A stretch of 14,636 nucleotides of DNA from RGIG5057 sp036653755 (GTDB taxonomy: Bacteria > Bacillota > Clostridia > TANB77 > CAG-465). Positions 8,293-13,750 of this stretch are shown here, one piece after another. Positions within the stretch are counted from its first letter, which is position 1; each line of letters opens with the position of its first letter. Location: the NCBI GenBank assembly GCA_036653755.1, contig JAVVTJ010000026.1:1-14636 (forward strand). Direction: 5' to 3'. A model generated the notes under the pieces. It ran no database searches, had not been told where the DNA came from, and saw nothing but the letters and a program-made list of their open reading frames with translations. Made by a program: the position numbers and the translations under genes.

Positions 8293-8317
8293 ACTAAGGC
8301 TTAAACCCTTAGTTTTT
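8293..8317 (+). terminator. Terminator after the SNase-like gene
   Basis: ACTAAGG (8293-8299) pairs with CCTTAGT (8307-8313), followed directly by TTTT. Confidence 0.7.
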
Positions 8318-8339
8318 CATATATCAACCTCTTATAATC

Positions 8340-8367
8340 GCCTCTACGTAAAGTAGAGGCACTTTTT
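8340..8367 (+). terminator. Second, GC-richer hairpin terminator
   Basis: GCCTCTAC (8340-8347) and GTAGAGGC (8353-8360) form a perfect 8-bp stem with loop GTAAA, followed by ACTTTTT. It backs up the terminator 25 bases upstream. Both orientations could form the stem, but the T-run is on the + strand side. Confidence 0.75.
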
Positions 8368-8400
8368 GTATAAATTTGTAATAATTTGTAATAAAATGTA

Positions 8401-8429
8401 TTTACTTTAAATTATTTATATGATATACT
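8401..8429 (+). promoter_or_regulatory. Probable promoter of the NERD gene
   Basis: TTTACT (8401-8406), 17-base spacer, TATACT (8424-8429). The start near 8436 gives a leader of only about ten bases before the ATG at 8447, close to leaderless, although GAGGT sits just upstream of the ATG. Confidence 0.5.
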
Positions 8430-8446
8430 TATTCTGAGGTATACAA

Positions 8447-9253
8447 ATGATAGAAAATAATAAATATAAATTAAGATATAAACTCCTTTTGAACCTTTTC
8501 TTTTATACTATTTTACTAGCGCCAATATTAGTTACAATATTAGGTTTTATTTTATTATTAACAAAAATATTATTTTTCCAGATATTAGGTTTAATATTTA
8601 TTTTTGGAACTATATATATATTTAATAAAATTGTAAAATCATATAACGATATTAAAGGTAAAATAGGAGAGACAATTACCAGATTAATACTAGAACAATA
8701 TTGTCAAGATTCCCATTTTAAAACAATAAATAATATTTATATAAAAAATCATTTTTTTGACAATGAAGATATAGATGGAATATCTCAAATAGATCATATT
8801 GTTATTACTACAAAAGGTATTGCTGTAATTGAAACTAAATATCATAACGCATATGATATTTATGGAAGTGAATTAGATAAAACATGGACATACATAGGAA
8901 AACATTGTAAATATCAAAGATATAACCCTTTAAGACAAAACTATGGTCATATAAAGTGTATAGAGAATCTAGTAGATGATAAAAGTATTCAGTTTTATAA
9001 TATAGCTTCATTTATGGATTTTGTTTATTTTAAAAAGTGTAATATAACTAATAAAAATACAAAATGTGTATTTACATATGATTTACCAAAAACAATATCA
9101 GATTTAGTTATAAATGATAATACAGAAAAAATTGGATCAGCTAAAATGAGTAAAATAATATCACAAATATTAGAAGCAAATATAACTGACAATAAAATAA
9201 GAAAAGCATATACACAAATGTTAAAAAATAAATACAATGAAAACAAAAGATAG
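8447..9253 (+). CDS. Membrane-anchored NERD-domain protein
   Basis: A 268-residue protein with two N-terminal transmembrane helices (about 12-34 and 38-60) followed by a NERD (nuclease-related) domain, a PD-(D/E)xK-like fold. Visible candidate active-site residues are E75 in KGKIGETITRL, D116 in SQIDHIVITTKG, and the E129-x-K131 pair in AVIETKYH. These are the expected positions, so the domain may be an active nuclease on the cytoplasmic side, but its substrate is unknown. Its C-terminal third (about 170-268) is unrecognised. It has its own promoter and a terminator that overlaps its stop codon. It is the last host-like gene before the prophage; base usage is A-rich as in upstream genes. A defence or DNA-processing role is possible but not shown. 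Confidence 0.8.
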   Translation: MIENNKYKLRYKLLLNLFFYTILLAPILVTILGFILLLTKILFFQILGLIFIFGTIYIFNKIVKSYNDIKGKIGETITRLILEQYCQDSHFKTINNIYIKNHFFDNEDIDGISQIDHIVITTKGIAVIETKYHNAYDIYGSELDKTWTYIGKHCKYQRYNPLRQNYGHIKCIENLVDDKSIQFYNIASFMDFVYFKKCNITNKNTKCVFTYDLPKTISDLVINDNTEKIGSAKMSKIISQILEANITDNKIRKAYTQMLKNKYNENKR

Positions 9254-9278
9254 GTGTAGAAGCACACCTATTTATTTT
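9251..9278 (+). terminator. Terminator overlapping the NERD stop codon
   Basis: TAGGTGT (9251-9257, containing the TAG stop) pairs with ACACCTA (9264-9270), loop AGAAGC, followed by TTTATTTT. Confidence 0.75.
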
Positions 9279-9286
9279 AATATATG

Positions 9287-9314
9287 ATTGCGCAAAATAG
9301 AATATATTAGCAAT
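9287..9314. other. Possible dif-like attachment site (attL)
   Basis: The 28 bases divide into an 11-base arm ATTGCGCAAAA, a 6-base centre TAGAAT and an 11-base arm ATATTAGCAAT, the geometry of XerCD dif sites, with dyad symmetry of the outer ATTGC/GCAAT. The left arm matches 8 of 11 bases of the E. coli XerC arm (GGTGCGCATAA); the right arm matches 6 of 11. It lies between the last host terminator and the first phage gene. No second copy is visible in the window. Confidence 0.35.
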
Positions 9315-9336
9315 AAAATCAATTAGTACATATAAT
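9307..9336 (+). promoter_or_regulatory. Possible promoter for the first phage genes
   Basis: TATAAT at 9331-9336 with a poor TTAGCA-like -35 (9307-9312, spacer 18). The -35 would overlap the dif-like site. The start expected near 9343 would place the 12-bp hairpin at 9346-9374 at the very 5' end of the message. Confidence 0.35.
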
Positions 9337-9345
9337 ATAAATTAA

Positions 9346-9374
9346 AAAATAGTAAGATTAATTCTTACTATTTT
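9346..9374 (+). promoter_or_regulatory. 12-bp leader hairpin before the first phage gene
   Basis: AAAATAGTAAGA (9346-9357) and TCTTACTATTTT (9363-9374) pair perfectly around the loop TTAAT, followed by a T-rich stretch and then the ribosome binding site AAGGAG (9385-9390). It may be a terminator blocking read-through from the chromosome, a 5' stabilising hairpin, or a phage packaging or origin hairpin; the sequence does not decide between them. Confidence 0.5.
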
Positions 9375-9399
9375 ATTTTATTTGAAGGAGTGATTTTTT

Positions 9400-9648
9400 A
9401 TGAATAGTAATACTATTTTATCTACATTTTTAAATGTAGAAGAGGCAAAAAACAAGAATAATGGAGAAAGGTATTTCATTTTACATTTATTATTAGGTAA
9501 TCAAAGTTGTAAACTTTATTTTAAAGATTTAGATTTGTTTAATCAATTTAAAACTTTATCTCGCGTAACAGACATTGTTTTAAATGTTGAAATTATTTTA
9601 AAAAATGATGCTACATTTACTTTAAAACCTTTGGCTTTTGAAAAATAA
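9400..9648 (+). CDS. Probable phage ssDNA-binding protein (gpV-like)
   Basis: An 82-residue protein with no membrane segment and an alternating hydrophobic pattern compatible with a small all-beta OB fold (for example RYFILHLLLGNQSCKLYFKDL and VTDIVLNVEIILKNDATFTLKPL). The size is close to Ff gene V protein (87 residues), which coats newly made viral single strands in the cytoplasm. It is the first gene of the prophage and lies directly before the replication gene, a sensible place for a replication partner. It has a strong ribosome binding site (AAGGAG, 9 bases before ATG). I do not recognise specific conserved residues, so the assignment rests on size, strand pattern and position; a small regulator is the alternative. 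Confidence 0.5.
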   Translation: MNSNTILSTFLNVEEAKNKNNGERYFILHLLLGNQSCKLYFKDLDLFNQFKTLSRVTDIVLNVEIILKNDATFTLKPLAFEK

Positions 9649-9665
9649 TTTTTTTTGGATTTTTT

Positions 9666-9706
9666 GACGGGTTTTAGTAACACCCGTCCAGTGTCCCATG
9701 TGTGAG
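9666..9706 (+). other. Candidate phage replication origin hairpin
   Basis: GACGGGT (9666-9672) and ACCCGTC (9682-9688) form a GC-rich 7-bp stem with a 9-base loop, followed by CAGTGTCCCATGTGTGAG, in a phage segment that is otherwise almost all A and T. There is no T-run after the stem in either direction, so it is not a rho-independent terminator. It lies just upstream of the replication initiator, where a double-strand origin with its nick site is often found. The nick position cannot be read off. Confidence 0.4.
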
Positions 9707-9735
9707 AATTTTTACAAATGAATAGGGGTTTTAAT

Positions 9736-10767
9736 ATGATTGATACAGTTAAAATTTTTACTTTAATAAATAAAAAAACTTATGATATTATTAAAAATAA
9801 AAGTAATATAAAATGCATGTACAATGATTTTAAAAGACAGGTATATTATGAAATTATTAATGACAGTTTAAAAGGATCTTATGATAGTAGCCTTTCAGTT
9901 CGAGTCGATGAAGCAACTAGATATTCTTTAAAAGGATATGTTCTTGAAATTGAAGGAAGTTATCATAAAATTGTTAAAGGTCATAACGCATTTGACGGTT
10001 TTTACAATATACAATCAATTACTTTAAATTTAAAAAAATTAGTAGAAGATGCTTATAATTTAAAATTGCCTAGTTTAAGACATTGGTTTTTACAGCGTCT
10101 TGATATAACTAAATCTTATAATTTAGATAATCAAGATAATGTAAAAAATTATATAAATAATTTTAGGCTTTTAAGTTATCCAAGAAGGAATTTAAAATTT
10201 TATGAAAATGAATGTGTTTACGTTCCAGGCGGAGTTAGTACTTTAAAAATTTATAATAAATATAGAGAATTTTTAAAAAATGATAAAAGCAAATTTAATA
10301 ATTTTAACGATTTTGACATCGATGGTTTTTTAAATAAGATACAAGGTTATGTTCGTTTTGAGTGTGAAATTAAAAAGAAAAAATTAAGTAAGATATTTTT
10401 AAAAAGATATATAAGAATAAATAATTTAGATTATAAAATATTTGAAAATGTGTGGTGTGATGAATTTATGAAGATGTTAAAATTTGATTATAGTAAATTA
10501 GAAAAAGTAAAAGATATAGATAGTGTTCAAAGGCGTTTAAATACATTATATAAAAATACAAAAGCTAGTGTTCTTTATGCTTTTTATTTAACAGTAAAAA
10601 TTGATGGTTATAATAAAGTTAAAAGTTATACAACTTCGTCTACATTTTATAGAAAAATTAAAGAATTAAAATATGCTGGTATTGATTTTAGTCAAAATTT
10701 TTCAATTGTTGTTGATGAAAATAAATTTATTGATTTTAATCCTTTTAATTTTATGGAGGTTTCTTGA
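9736..10767 (+). CDS. Phage replication initiator, gene II/X-like
   Basis: A 343-residue protein resembling rolling-circle initiators of the filamentous-phage gene II/X (Phage_CRI) type and the related Rep_trans group, which nick the double-stranded form at the plus origin. Recognisable landmarks in order are MIDTVKIFTL at the N-terminus, RLDITK at 121-126, STLKIYNKYREF at about 168-179 with Y173 and Y176 as candidate nicking tyrosines, the GYVRFECEIKKKKL segment, and STFYRKIKELKYAGID at 302-317, a typical C-terminal gene II/X signature. An in-frame ATG at 9718 exists, but the ribosome binding site AGGGG lies inside that extension and MIDT is the natural start, so 9736 is preferred. The ribosome binding site of the next gene lies within its last codons (ATGGAGGTT), indicating an operon. 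Confidence 0.8.
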   Translation: MIDTVKIFTLINKKTYDIIKNKSNIKCMYNDFKRQVYYEIINDSLKGSYDSSLSVRVDEATRYSLKGYVLEIEGSYHKIVKGHNAFDGFYNIQSITLNLKKLVEDAYNLKLPSLRHWFLQRLDITKSYNLDNQDNVKNYINNFRLLSYPRRNLKFYENECVYVPGGVSTLKIYNKYREFLKNDKSKFNNFNDFDIDGFLNKIQGYVRFECEIKKKKLSKIFLKRYIRINNLDYKIFENVWCDEFMKMLKFDYSKLEKVKDIDSVQRRLNTLYKNTKASVLYAFYLTVKIDGYNKVKSYTTSSTFYRKIKELKYAGIDFSQNFSIVVDENKFIDFNPFNFMEVS

Positions 10768-10770
10768 ATT

Positions 10771-10935
10771 ATGAATAATTTAGAAATAATTGATATATAC
10801 AATAAAGGATATAAACTTGATTATATATATAATGCTTTTTTTATATCCAAAAAAGCTGAAAAAATTACAAAAAAATTTGCTATTGATTATGTAGATACAA
10901 TTTTATATTATCATATCTTAAATAGATATAAATGA
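10771..10935 (+). CDS. Small phage protein, 54 residues, unknown
   Basis: A short open reading frame starting at ATG 10771, only three bases after the replication gene stop, with its ribosome binding site GGAGGT inside the end of that gene. The product (MNNLEIIDIYNKGYKLDYIYN...) is rich in Tyr, Ile and Lys, probably helical, soluble and basic, ending ILNRYK. I recognise no family. The position suggests a small replication accessory or regulatory protein translated by coupling to the initiator. The convincing ribosome binding site and tight spacing are the main reasons to treat it as real. Confidence 0.65.
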   Translation: MNNLEIIDIYNKGYKLDYIYNAFFISKKAEKITKKFAIDYVDTILYYHILNRYK

Positions 10936-10945
10936 TTGGAGTAAC

Positions 10946-11218
10946 GTGAGTAATATGAGTAAAATATATAAAAATTTAAGTTATAAAGAACTAGAAAATT
11001 TGCATTTTTTAGATGAACTTTATATTTCTATTTTAAAAAAGGATAATTTAGAGTTAAAAAACAAAATTGATGATTATATTGAATCAGATTTTACATATTA
11101 TAATGATTTTTATGATATTTCTGAAAAAATTGAAAATTTAAATCATCAAATTTCTGTTTTAAATTTACTAAATGTTTTTCTTTTAGTTGTTGTTTTAATA
11201 TTAGTTTTTTGTTTATAG
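10946..11218 (+). CDS. Small phage protein with coiled coil and C-terminal membrane helix
   Basis: A 90-residue product whose first two thirds are charged and helical, with coiled-coil-like stretches (ENLHFLDELYISILKKDNLELKNK and ISEKIENLNHQISVLN), and whose last about 20 residues are a strongly hydrophobic helix (LLNVFLLVVVLILVFCL). The expected topology is a cytoplasmic domain tail-anchored in the membrane. The start may be GTG 10946 (four bases after GGAG) or ATG 10955 (thirteen bases after); neither spacing is ideal. Its stop overlaps the AGGAGG of the pIII-like gene. No homologue is recognised; a role in assembly at the membrane is inferred from topology and neighbours. Confidence 0.65.
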   Translation: MSNMSKIYKNLSYKELENLHFLDELYISILKKDNLELKNKIDDYIESDFTYYNDFYDISEKIENLNHQISVLNLLNVFLLVVVLILVFCL

Positions 11219-11228
11219 GAGGTATAAA

Positions 11229-12638
11229 ATGAAAAAAATATTATTTATAATTCCCATTTTATTTATTTTATTATTTAGTTTTAATAATTTTATTTTTTCA
11301 TTTGCGAGTGATATTAATCGTTTAACTGTTTTTGATGATTTAAATACTTTTTTTGATACTATTTTTTATCCTAATCCTAATTATATTGAAGGTAAACCTG
11401 TTTTTTTGCCTATTCCTGATGATATTAGAAATCAAATTATCACTTTAATTAAATCAAAAAAACATTTTTTTATTACTGCTCGTAATTTTAATTATAATGT
11501 AGGTGATGTTATTCAGTTTACTAATGTCAATATTGTTTTATCTGATTCTGATTTTGATACATATATTTTTGAAAATAATGCTGATATTAGAGGTAGTAAA
11601 GTTGCAGATTATATTACTTATAATTTTTCTTCTGAATTTGATGATGTTAATAAAAAATGGACTTATAATCTTTCTTCTTCTTTGTCAAATTCTGGTGTTT
11701 TTTTTAATACTGCTGTTGTTAATTACACAGATACTATTAATTATATTAGTGACGTTGATATTTTCACTGATAGTACTTTAAATACTATTTATAAACCTGG
11801 TTATGTTAATAATAATATTAAATTAAATGTTAAATATAATAATGATAATACAGAGGCTCTTGTTACAGCTAATGTTACAAATGCTAGTTTTTCTGATAAA
11901 TTATATTATAGTAAAATTGCTCCTGGTGTAAATGGTTTAAACTCTAAATCATATTTCCCATCTAATGGTATAAAAATTAATAACAATTGTTCATTATTTT
12001 TTGAAGTTAGAGATACAAATAATAACATAAAGTATGTTAATAGTGTTCAAATTAATAAGATTGGTGTTTTAAATTCAAAAGATTTTAATGTTGATTTTAA
12101 ATTTACAAGTTCTAGTGTTATAGCTAAACCTTGGTTATTTGGTGCAGATTTTCAATACTACGATATTTATTATAGAATATCTAAAGGATATTCTAATTTT
12201 CCTAATTCAAACAATATCGATACTACTCCATTAAAATTAACTTCTAACAATGAAGAGTTATATTTTTTTCCTGGTTTAACTGAAAATAAATTTACTATTG
12301 AATTTGTTTTAAAATTAAGAGGTACTGAAAAAGTAGTTTTAACAAAAACTTTTGATATTAATTTTAAACCTTCTCAATCTGGTTTAATTCCAGATAACGA
12401 TACTAGTATTGGTGGTGGTACTATAAACGGACAACCAGATTCATCTTTGCCTGGTGTTAATATTGACCCTAATAACCCTACTGGTTCTATTGAAAATATG
12501 ATTAATTATTTTAAAAGTTTTTTTGAAGTTATTAAGATGATATTTTTTTGCATTCCTACGTGGATAAGTGTTCCTTTAGGTTTTCTTTTGACTGGTTTAG
12601 TTGTTATAACTTTAATTAAAGCAGTAAGGGGTGGTTAA
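11229..12638 (+). CDS. pIII-like minor coat / adsorption protein
   Basis: A 469-residue protein with the layout of filamentous-phage adsorption proteins: an N-terminal signal peptide (MKKILF..., hydrophobic core, probable cleavage after FSFA at residue 26), a long extracellular region rich in Asn, Asp, Ser, Thr and Tyr with many beta-strand-like segments (27-385), a Gly/Pro/Asn linker (DNDTSIGGGTINGQPD at about 388-403), and a C-terminal membrane helix (about 444-463) ending KAVRGG. Such proteins sit at one virion tip, bind the host receptor and release the particle from the membrane. The sequence itself is not recognised; the call rests on topology, size and position before the small coat genes. 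AGGAGGT gives a strong ribosome binding site. The coding strand is strikingly T-rich. The downstream ribosome binding site lies in its last codons. Confidence 0.7.
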   Translation: MKKILFIIPILFILLFSFNNFIFSFASDINRLTVFDDLNTFFDTIFYPNPNYIEGKPVFLPIPDDIRNQIITLIKSKKHFFITARNFNYNVGDVIQFTNVNIVLSDSDFDTYIFENNADIRGSKVADYITYNFSSEFDDVNKKWTYNLSSSLSNSGVFFNTAVVNYTDTINYISDVDIFTDSTLNTIYKPGYVNNNIKLNVKYNNDNTEALVTANVTNASFSDKLYYSKIAPGVNGLNSKSYFPSNGIKINNNCSLFFEVRDTNNNIKYVNSVQINKIGVLNSKDFNVDFKFTSSSVIAKPWLFGADFQYYDIYYRISKGYSNFPNSNNIDTTPLKLTSNNEELYFFPGLTENKFTIEFVLKLRGTEKVVLTKTFDINFKPSQSGLIPDNDTSIGGGTINGQPDSSLPGVNIDPNNPTGSIENMINYFKSFFEVIKMIFFCIPTWISVPLGFLLTGLVVITLIKAVRGG

Positions 12639-12639
12639 A

Positions 12640-12990
12640 TTGTATTATTTATTTTATATGTTTGATTTATTTACAAATTCTATGCATAATATTTTTATAC
12701 CAATTCCTATTGCTCCAGGTGTTATTTTAACTTTTAGTATTTTTGGTATTATTTTACCTTTATTTATCTTTTCAATTTTTATTTTTTTATTTTGTAGACT
12801 TTTTGATTTTGAATTACCTATTATAAAAAGTATACTTTATTCACATCAAAAAGATTTTTTTGATGAAAGAAAAAGTTATAATGAAAATAAATTTTATAAA
12901 GATAAACCACATTCTTGGAATATGTATAGTAGAGATGATTATAAAGCTATTTATAAAGAAAATAAATTAAAAAATAAAAGGAGGAAATAA
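12640..12990 (+). CDS. pVI-like small membrane protein of the prophage
   Basis: A 116-residue product if translation begins at TTG 12640, which is well spaced from AAGGGGTGG (12626-12634); GTG 12631 is in frame but lies within that ribosome binding site. The N-terminal half is hydrophobic (FIPIPIAPGVILTF... through IFIFLFCRLF, about 20-55), enough for one long or two short membrane helices. The C-terminal half is polar, Lys/Tyr-rich and strongly basic (ending KNKRRK), probably cytoplasmic. In Ff phages pVI, a membrane protein of about 112 residues, follows pIII and shares the virion tip with it; size and position match here, but sequence similarity is not evident. Confidence 0.55.
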   Translation: MYYLFYMFDLFTNSMHNIFIPIPIAPGVILTFSIFGIILPLFIFSIFIFLFCRLFDFELPIIKSILYSHQKDFFDERKSYNENKFYKDKPHSWNMYSRDDYKAIYKENKLKNKRRK

Positions 12991-12992
12991 AA

Positions 12993-13085
12993 ATGTATTT
13001 TTTTTCAACTGATTATATATTATTTTTTATATTTATAATTTTATTGATATTTTTAATTTTAAAAATATTTAATAATATAAAGTAG
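12993..13085 (+). CDS. 30-residue membrane peptide, pVII/pIX-like
   Basis: A short open reading frame (MYFFSTDYILFFIFIILLIF... ending KIFNNIK) preceded by a full AGGAGG (12979-12984) eight bases before ATG, which overlaps the end of the upstream gene. It is a single hydrophobic helix with a short basic tail, the size of the Ff tip proteins pVII (33 residues) and pIX (32). The excellent ribosome binding site and dense packing between neighbours make a real gene likely. Confidence 0.65.
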   Translation: MYFFSTDYILFFIFIILLIFLILKIFNNIK

Positions 13086-13093
13086 GTGATATT

Positions 13094-13273
13094 TTGGAAG
13101 TAGATATATATAATGCAACATTTCCAGTTCGAGCTTTTGCTAATAATTTTTTTGGTGGTTTTGCAACTGATATTTTTTATGATTTTTTGACTTTTGTTTT
13201 TATTTTGATGTTTTTTATTTTTTGTTTAAAAATTTTTTCTTTACTTTTTTTAACATTTAGTAATAAACGTTAA
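13094..13273 (+). CDS. 59-residue membrane protein of the prophage
   Basis: The open reading frame begins at TTG 13094, spaced from AGGTGAT (13084-13090), eight bases after the preceding stop. The product starts MEVDIYNATFPVRAFANNFFGG and then has a long hydrophobic helix (about 31-55) and a basic end SNKR. It has no cleavable signal peptide. The topology, a short amphipathic N-terminal part, membrane helix and basic C-terminus, resembles small virion proteins. A minor coat or assembly protein is likely; no family is recognised. The non-ATG start is inferred from the ribosome binding site. Confidence 0.55.
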   Translation: MEVDIYNATFPVRAFANNFFGGFATDIFYDFLTFVFILMFFIFCLKIFSLLFLTFSNKR

Positions 13274-13301
13274 TTTAATTTTTAGAAAGGTGGTGATTTT
13301 T

Positions 13302-13487
13302 ATGACTGATGTTTTAACATTAACTAAAGCAATAGCTGATGGAGCAACTGCTATAGTAGGCTCTGTTGTAACTGTTGTATCTAAAATTGTTGTTGACCCT
13401 ACATTTTTAACTTTAATAGGTTTAGCAATAGGTTATGGTGTTGTTAAATTTGTTTTAAACATGCTTCCTATGATTAAAAGCAGATAA
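13302..13487 (+). CDS. Major coat-like protein, copy 1
   Basis: A 61-residue hydrophobic protein, proposed as a pVIII-type major coat protein. The N-terminal part (MTDVLTLTKAIADGATAIVG) carries a few charges, a hydrophobic stretch follows (about 15-31), and the C-terminal half is a membrane helix (about 35-54) ending in the basic KSR that in coat proteins faces the DNA. The start is the ATG at 13302, preceded by AAAGGTGGTGAT; upstream in-frame GTG codons lie inside the ribosome binding site. A paralogue follows 200 bases downstream with an identical last 25 residues. In Ff phages the coat gene is short, strongly translated and followed by the main terminator, which is also the arrangement here after copy 2. 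There is no obvious cleavable signal peptide. Confidence 0.65.
   Translation: MTDVLTLTKAIADGATAIVGSVVTVVSKIVVDPTFLTLIGLAIGYGVVKFVLNMLPMIKSR
13416..13480 (+). repeat. 65-bp direct repeat, first copy (coat gene 3' half)
   Basis: Identical to 13616-13680, exactly 200 bases apart. The flanking bases 13415/13615 and 13481/13681 differ. A second shared block of 20 bases covers the ribosome binding sites (13282-13301 and 13499-13518). Confidence 0.95.
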
Positions 13488-13500
13488 TCTGCTATTTATT
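13479..13500 (+). terminator. Hairpin with the stop codon of copy 1 in its loop
   Basis: AGCAGA (13479-13484) and TCTGCT (13488-13493) flank the loop TAA, which is the stop codon of the first coat gene. ATTTATT follows. It may be a weak terminator, a processing site or a 3' stabiliser that tunes the two coat genes. Confidence 0.4.
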
Positions 13501-13519
13501 AGAAAGGTGGTGATTTTTT

Positions 13520-13687
13520 ATGATTGCTTCTGTTACTGCTGGAGCAACTGCAATAGTTGGTGCTGTTGTAAGCACTGTTGGTGCTATTGTTGCTAATGAA
13601 ACTTTTATGACACTTATAGGTTTAGCAATAGGTTATGGTGTTGTTAAATTTGTTTTAAACATGCTTCCTATGATTAAAAGTAGATAA
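13520..13687 (+). CDS. Major coat-like protein, copy 2
   Basis: A 55-residue paralogue of the upstream coat-like gene, with the same ribosome binding site sequence (AGAAAGGTGGTGAT). The N-terminus MIASVTAGATAIVGAVVSTVG is shorter by six residues and nearly uncharged; GATAIVG is shared. From residue 31 to the end the protein is identical to copy 1, and the DNA is identical over 65 bases (13616-13680 versus 13416-13480). The duplication with a conserved C-terminal membrane/DNA-facing part and a changed outer part suggests either two alternative coat subunits in one virion or a variant cassette. It is followed by the strongest terminator of the prophage. Assignment as coat protein is by context and topology. 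Confidence 0.65.
   Translation: MIASVTAGATAIVGAVVSTVGAIVANETFMTLIGLAIGYGVVKFVLNMLPMIKSR
13616..13680 (+). repeat. 65-bp direct repeat, second copy (coat gene 3' half)
   Basis: Identical to 13416-13480, including third codon positions, which points to a recent duplication or to gene conversion limited to the C-terminal half. Confidence 0.95.
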
Positions 13688-13690
13688 TTT

Positions 13691-13734
13691 AAAGCAGCAT
13701 TTGCAAACTTTGATGTTTGCATGCTGCTTTTTTT
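13691..13734 (+). terminator. Strong central terminator after the coat genes
   Basis: AAAGCAGCAT plus GCAAAC (with a TT bulge) pairs with GTTTGC plus ATGCTGCTTT, a 16-bp stem with loop TTTGAT, followed by a T-run to 13734. This is the strongest terminator in the window and mirrors the terminator after gene VIII in Ff phages, which separates abundant coat transcripts from low-level assembly genes. Confidence 0.9.
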
Positions 13735-13750
13735 GAAAGGGGTTTTTATT

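Noticed and set aside
9666..9706. Hairpin before the initiator read as a terminator
   Set aside because: No T-run follows the stem on either strand.
11503..11781. A 92-codon + strand frame inside the pIII-like gene
   Set aside because: It is a low-complexity Leu/Ile-rich shadow produced by T-rich coding sequence in another frame, with no ribosome binding site, inside a well-supported gene.
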